From NCBI GenBank assembly GCA_046153505.1, contig JBJXDT010000066.1, forward strand, positions 1-18,270: a stretch of 18,270 nucleotides of DNA, in the 5' to 3' direction. The notes under the pieces are model-generated. The model did not search any database. It had not been told where the DNA came from and saw only the letters and a list, made by a program, of their open reading frames with translations. Position numbers and translations under genes: made by a program. Positions 14,594 through 18,270 of this stretch are shown here, one piece after another (position 1 is the stretch's first letter; the number at the start of each line of letters is the position of its first letter). This DNA comes from JBJXDT01 sp046153505 (lineage in GTDB: Bacteria; Pseudomonadota; Gammaproteobacteria; Burkholderiales; Methylophilaceae).

Positions 14594-15154
14594 TTAACTT
14601 TTAAAGCGTTGTGAAACGTCAATATCGGTTAATTCTGCAGCTGCAAAGTTCAGCAATGTAAATTTTTCAAAGTTTAATAATTTTGCGATGATTAAGTCTG
14701 GGAACTGTTCAACGCGCACATTATTAATATTCACGCTTTCGTTATAAAACTCTCGTCTGTCAGCAATTGCATTTTCTAGGCTACTAATTCGGGCTTGTAA
14801 ATTTAAGAAATTTTCATTGGCCTTTAACTCAGGATAATTTTCTGCCAAAGCAAATAAATTGCCTAAGCTACTTCGCAAACTTCCTTCAGCGCTTCCTAAT
14901 GCATTCACATCATGCGTTTGCTGCGCAGCAGCGACATTTGCACGAGCTTGAATGACTTTTTCTAAGGTAGCTTGCTCATACTGCATATATTGCTTACAAG
15001 TATCAATTAACTTGGGAATCTCATCATGACGTTGCTTTAACAACACCTCGATATTTGCCCAAGCCTTGCTCACATTATTTTTGATAGAAATCAAACTGTT
15101 GTAAGCCATCACGAAATAAATAAGCAATATTGCTAAAATAATCCAAAAAATCAT
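14594..15154 (-). CDS. lemA: LemA family protein
   Basis: LemA proteins are small envelope proteins with one N-terminal membrane helix and a four-helix cytoplasmic or periplasmic bundle; their role is unclear. The 186 residues include the helix at about 3-19, then YNSLISIKNNVSKAWANIEVLLKQRHDEIPKLI (18-50), AENYPELKANENFLNLQ (103-119) and the RREFYN box (133-138), all classical LemA landmarks. The usual length is 180-200. Unusually for the family, the C-terminus ends in a polar ITD-DVSQRFKS tail. It sits 19 bases after the photolyase-like gene and 11 bases before the GIDE-type gene and probably shares a transcript with both. Confidence 0.93.
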   Translation of the reverse strand: MIFWIILAILLIYFVMAYNSLISIKNNVSKAWANIEVLLKQRHDEIPKLIDTCKQYMQYEQATLEKVIQARANVAAAQQTHDVNALGSAEGSLRSSLGNLFALAENYPELKANENFLNLQARISSLENAIADRREFYNESVNINNVRVEQFPDLIIAKLLNFEKFTLLNFAAAELTDIDVSQRFKS

Positions 15155-15173
15155 TTTTATCCCCTAAAATTTA

Positions 15174-16409
15174 CTATGGTTGTTTGGCAGTTTCGCCAAA
15201 TAGTTCTGGTCCTACTTTATCCCAATAACGTGAAAAACGTTTTAGGCGCTGCTCACTGATTTCTACTTCTGTAAAATTAAGCTCTGGTTGCCATGTAGTT
15301 TGAAACGGCTCTAGAATCGCTTTTAGCTGCAAATTAGGCGTATTTTGTGTGATTAATTGCCCAACACCGCGCTCTTTCAAAATCTCTGCAGTGTCTCCCA
15401 GCCACACTTCTACGCCTTGCATCTCACTCAAGCAATCTGCGACAAATTGCAAACGTTTTAGTGGCCATTTTCCGTGTAAATTATCATCAAATATAAAAAA
15501 TTTGGCCATAGGTTTTCTTATTAATGGGTGTGCAGGCGACAACATTTCGTCGTGCACCAAAACTGCCACTGCCTTGTGCGTTGAAAGCGCCACTCTTGGT
15601 GGCATGTTTACACGTTGCACCTTTGCAGGCGTCGGCTGGGCTTGCACAAATAATTTTTCGTTTAATATCTCCAAACTGGCATCAAATGGGCAATTAATTT
15701 TGCATTTTGCGCAATATTTCTCGCCCGTATATCGCGCTAAGTTTTCTTTATTAAAAAAATAAGGTCTTATGCTAAACACTGAAGCAATCCATTGCCATGA
15801 CAGATGATTCGAGCCTTTATCACCGTCCAACAAATAATTCTCAAACCAATCTGCCGCCTCACGCCAATCTATTTTTAGCCAATGCACCAAGTAGGCTGCA
15901 AACCACATACGTCCATGATTATGCACATAGCCCTCTTGCATCAGATCACGAATAAACCCATCCATGCATGGCAATCCAGTAATGCCTTGACGAATAAAAT
16001 CTGGCATAAGATTATCGCCCAGCGGTACTTTTGCTTCTTCAATATCACTAAAAATACCATTGCCTAAATCGTACCAAACACGGCGCCAGTAGTCGCGCCA
16101 AGCGAGTTGAAATACAAATCTTTCGGCTTTTATTCCAAATTTATTACGTGTGTTATCGGACGCCTCTTTTAGGGTTAAGCAGCCATGTCGAAAATAGGGC
16201 GATAATTTACTCACCGCGCCATTTATAAAATTGCGGTTACGGTTATATAGCTCAATATCAATACTATTGAGTCGTTTAATTGCCTCTTGCCTGCCACCGC
16301 GCCATTCATCACCTAAAAATGGTCCTGTCGCCTGAGGAAACATGCGTTTAATATATTGCATACGCTCGGAGCGATCAGCTGGAAGAATAAGCTTATGTAA
16401 ATTCGCCAT
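15174..16409 (-). CDS. Photolyase/cryptochrome-like flavoprotein with permuted domain order
   Basis: Photolyases and cryptochromes use FAD and blue light for DNA repair or signalling. In this 411-residue protein the FAD-binding domain comes first (about 36-230): GG-QEAIKRL, LSPYFRHGCL, AWRDYWRRVW, VHNHGRMW, KIDWREAADWFENYLLDGD and NHLSWQW. Residues equivalent to E. coli PhrB W277, N341, W359, N378 and W382 are W104, N164, W182, N201 and W205, in gapless register from 164 to 205. E274 is Q101, as in animal (6-4) photolyases, and no counterpart of W306 is visible. A CxxCxxxC cluster (233, 236, 240) closes the domain. The C-terminal part (about 278-400) resembles the normally N-terminal alpha/beta antenna domain (VLVHDEML, AKFFIFDD, RLQFVADCL, VWLGDTAEIL). 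The ATG at 16409 lacks a strong ribosome-binding site. The repair activity is not proven. Confidence 0.82.
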   Translation of the reverse strand: MANLHKLILPADRSERMQYIKRMFPQATGPFLGDEWRGGRQEAIKRLNSIDIELYNRNRNFINGAVSKLSPYFRHGCLTLKEASDNTRNKFGIKAERFVFQLAWRDYWRRVWYDLGNGIFSDIEEAKVPLGDNLMPDFIRQGITGLPCMDGFIRDLMQEGYVHNHGRMWFAAYLVHWLKIDWREAADWFENYLLDGDKGSNHLSWQWIASVFSIRPYFFNKENLARYTGEKYCAKCKINCPFDASLEILNEKLFVQAQPTPAKVQRVNMPPRVALSTHKAVAVLVHDEMLSPAHPLIRKPMAKFFIFDDNLHGKWPLKRLQFVADCLSEMQGVEVWLGDTAEILKERGVGQLITQNTPNLQLKAILEPFQTTWQPELNFTEVEISEQRLKRFSRYWDKVGPELFGETAKQP

Positions 16410-16522
16410 TAAATCATATACTTTCTGCAGATATATAATGTTAGTTTACACGTTTTCTGCGCTATTTATAAATAACAAATAATGCTAAGATTATCTACGG
16501 CGTTAGATACAAAAGGAAAAGT

Positions 16523-16969
16523 ATGATTGACGGTATGTGGGTTTGGGGGGCTATTGGCCTAATTTTACTTGCTGTGGAAATGGCCACTGGCACTTTTTAT
16601 GTACTTTGGTTTGGCATTGCAGCTTTATCCACTGCAATTGCTGTTTGGATGTTCCCGAATATGCCACACGCTATTCAGTTCGTCATGTTTACATTGCTAG
16701 CGTTTAGCTCGCTTGCAGTATGGCGGTTAAATTACAAAAAAACAGAAACACATTCGCGTGTTGGCCAGGCGCAAGGCGAAGAGATTGGTCGTATTGGCAG
16801 CGTTTTCGAAGCCTGCGGTCCATCTCAAAATGGCAAAATCCGCTTCACACAAGGCTTGATGGGCGCACGCGAGTGGGTGGCTATTTCAAACCAAACTATT
16901 CCCGAAGGCACTGAAGCACGCGTCATTGCCGTGGAAGGCAATACACTCCGCATTGAAACAATCTCATAA
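16523..16969 (+). CDS. NfeD family membrane protein
   Basis: Short NfeD proteins have two to four membrane helices and a C-terminal OB-fold and work with SPFH (stomatin-like) proteins in membrane quality control. The 148-residue protein has hydrophobic helices at about 6-25, 27-45 and 50-68 and a beta-rich C-terminal domain (about 80-148) with QGEEIGRIGSV and EGTEARVIAVEGNTLRIE, the usual OB-fold pattern. The ClpP-like protease domain of long NfeD proteins is absent. AGGA (16514-16517) gives a good ribosome-binding site. The SPFH gene follows 14 bases downstream, the same arrangement as E. coli ybbK/ybbJ (qmcA region). Confidence 0.9.
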   Translation: MIDGMWVWGAIGLILLAVEMATGTFYVLWFGIAALSTAIAVWMFPNMPHAIQFVMFTLLAFSSLAVWRLNYKKTETHSRVGQAQGEEIGRIGSVFEACGPSQNGKIRFTQGLMGAREWVAISNQTIPEGTEARVIAVEGNTLRIETIS

Positions 16970-16983
16970 TTAAGGAAAAGAAA

Positions 16984-17826
16984 ATGACCACGTTTAGCTT
17001 AGTACTCGTATTTTTAGCTGTTATTGCCATTTTTAAAGGTGTGCGGATTGTGCCACAAGGCGAGGAATGGGTAGTAGAGCGCCTTGGTAAATTTGCAGGC
17101 GTTTTATCTCCTGGGTTGCATATTATTAATCCAGTTTTCAGTCATGTGAGCTACAAAGTCACCACAAAAGACATCATTTTGGAAATTCCTGAGCAAGAAG
17201 TAATTACGCGCGACAACGCGGTGATATTAGCAAATGCAGTTGGCTTTATAAAAGTTTCGAATATAGAACGTGCCGTTTACGGCATTGAGAACTTCCGTGA
17301 GGCAATGCGCAACATGGTGCAAACCAATTTGCGCTCGATTATTGGCGGTATGGATTTGAATCATGCCCTCACCTCCCGTGACCGTATTAAAGCCGAGCTA
17401 AAAGCTGCGATTGCAGATGAGGCGTTGGATTGGGGTTTAACAGTTAAATCAGTTGAAATTCAAGATATTAAACCATCACAAAACATGCAACATGCAATGG
17501 AACAACAAGCCAGTGCAGAGCGCGAGCGTGTGGCAGTAGTGACACGTGCCGAAGGTGAAAAACAATCACTTATTTTAAATGCAGAAGCTAGATTAGAAGC
17601 AGCTCGCAAAGATGCTGAGGCGCAAATGGTGGCTGCGAAAGCCTCAGCCGAATCAATTAAATTTATCTCGGAAGCCGTAAAAGAAAACAACAGCTCAGCA
17701 ACATTTTTGCTGGGCGACCGTTATATTACTGCCATGCAAAAACTTTCCACATCTGACAATAGTAAAATCGTGGTAATGCCTGGTGATTTAGTCGGTGCAG
17801 TTAAAAACTTGATTGGTGGAAAATAG
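16984..17826 (+). CDS. SPFH/stomatin-like membrane protease-associated protein (QmcA type)
   Basis: Stomatin-like proteins form large ring or cage assemblies on the inner membrane that shape microdomains and modulate proteases. This 280-residue protein has an N-terminal membrane helix (about 3-18), the SPFH opening VRIVPQGEEWVVERLGKF (21-38), LSPGLHIINPVF, the TNLRSIIGGMDLNHALTSRD segment, GLTVKSVEIQDIKPS and an alanine/glutamate-rich coiled coil (about 170-225) ending in a short conserved tail. The length is close to E. coli QmcA. AAGGA (16972-16976) is a good ribosome-binding site, and the gene is cotranscribed with the NfeD gene in front of it. Confidence 0.93.
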   Translation: MTTFSLVLVFLAVIAIFKGVRIVPQGEEWVVERLGKFAGVLSPGLHIINPVFSHVSYKVTTKDIILEIPEQEVITRDNAVILANAVGFIKVSNIERAVYGIENFREAMRNMVQTNLRSIIGGMDLNHALTSRDRIKAELKAAIADEALDWGLTVKSVEIQDIKPSQNMQHAMEQQASAERERVAVVTRAEGEKQSLILNAEARLEAARKDAEAQMVAAKASAESIKFISEAVKENNSSATFLLGDRYITAMQKLSTSDNSKIVVMPGDLVGAVKNLIGGK

Positions 17827-17973
17827 ACCTTAAATCACTCGAGAGAAAAATGATGCTCTGAAAGCCCCATGGATATTGGCTGACAGAGCAGTTGAGATGA
17901 TATGCACTAAATATGAGTAGTTTTTAGCGCATTTATTGTCACAGTTTCACAACTAAATTTTCACATCTAATCT

Positions 17974-18270
17974 TTAAGCACAAACGCCACAATTGCTGTC
18001 TTTTTTAAGCTTAATAGTGCGCCACTCCATGCTAAGCGCATCCAGCAAGAGCAAACGTCCTTCTAAGCTTTCACCAATATTCATCAATAATTTGAGCGCC
18101 TCCGCCGCTTGCGTGGTGCCTATCATGCCAACTAATGGCGAGAATACACCGTTATCTGCACAGCGCATATTTTGGTCTTCACCCGTATCGGGAAACAAAC
18201 AATGATAACAAGGGCTATTTTTATGCCTAAAATCAAATACCGTAATTTGTCCTTCAAACTTTACCGCCGC
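17974..18270 (-). CDS. MoeB/ThiF/HesA-type adenylyltransferase, C-terminal part (start outside window)
   Basis: The frame is open to the right edge, so only the last 98 residues are present. They match the end of E1-like enzymes that adenylate the C-terminus of a sulfur-carrier protein (MoaD or ThiS). The visible features are the strand EGQITVFDF, the first zinc cysteine pair C-x-x-C in SPCYHCLFPD, the conserved GVFSPLVGMIGTTQAAEALK helix, LLLLDALSMEWRTIKL and the second zinc pair C-x-x-C at the very end (NCGVCA). MoeB and ThiF cannot be told apart from this part. The TTG at 18198 is an internal codon, not the start. The gene converges on the SPFH gene. Confidence 0.88.
   Translation of the reverse strand, partial: AAVKFEGQITVFDFRHKNSPCYHCLFPDTGEDQNMRCADNGVFSPLVGMIGTTQAAEALKLLMNIGESLEGRLLLLDALSMEWRTIKLKKDSNCGVCA

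Noticed and set aside
15349..15762. 137-codon open frame on the + strand opposite the photolyase-like gene
   Set aside because: It lies antisense to conserved coding sequence and has no family resemblance or ribosome-binding site.
17854..17890. Imperfect hairpin (TGCTCTG and CAGAGCA with an inner AGCC/GGCT) after the SPFH gene
   Set aside because: It lacks a T-run on either side and contains internal mismatches, so I do not call it a terminator.

Overview
The window is an AT-rich stretch of a Gram-negative bacterial chromosome. A lipobox lipoprotein, an NfeD/SPFH pair, a LemA protein, a TusA-type protein and a proteobacterial-type ValRS together suggest a betaproteobacterium. A Methylophilaceae (Methylotenera-like) host is my best guess from overall protein character. 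That is an inference, not a database result.

Layout. (1) 1-1176 (+): the C-terminal part of an APC-superfamily permease, closed by a strong hairpin terminator. (2) 9123 down to 1360 (-): nine tightly packed or overlapping genes for modification of membrane fatty acids. In transcription order these are a coclaurine-N-methyltransferase-like/CFA-like methylase, a DUF2878 membrane protein, a DUF1295 membrane oxidoreductase-like protein, an exported DUF6134/DUF3108-like protein, a lipocalin lipoprotein, a delta-9-type acyl desaturase, an FAD-dependent amine-oxidase-fold oxidoreductase, a DUF1365 protein and a second CFA-type methylase. (3) About 9124-10100: a decayed stretch with an IS3-type orfA remnant, a bidirectional terminator and an ANTAR-domain fragment whose receiver domain is gone. 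(4) 10237-10802 (+): a rhodanese and a TusA-like sulfur carrier, preceded by a perfect 17-bp palindrome. (5) 16409 down to 10799 (-): a photolyase/cryptochrome-like protein, LemA, a GIDE-type membrane protein with an EF-hand, and valyl-tRNA synthetase. (6) 16523-17826 (+): an NfeD and SPFH/stomatin pair. (7) The C-terminus of a MoeB/ThiF-type adenylyltransferase runs off the right edge (-).

The most interesting content is the lipid operon and the photolyase. The operon combines the enzyme types used elsewhere to desaturate, methylate and further oxidise phospholipid acyl chains. Its main methylase lacks two residues of the bicarbonate site of classical cyclopropane synthases, which suggests a product other than a plain cyclopropane, for example a methyl-branched or furan fatty acid. 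A TGATC-containing ECF-sigma-like promoter candidate lies just upstream. The photolyase-like protein appears circularly permuted: the FAD-binding domain is N-terminal and an antenna-type alpha/beta domain is C-terminal. In Rhodobacter the singlet-oxygen sigma factor RpoE/ChrR controls both a photolyase and a CFA-type gene, so the two loci could belong to one light or oxidative-stress response. That link is an inference.
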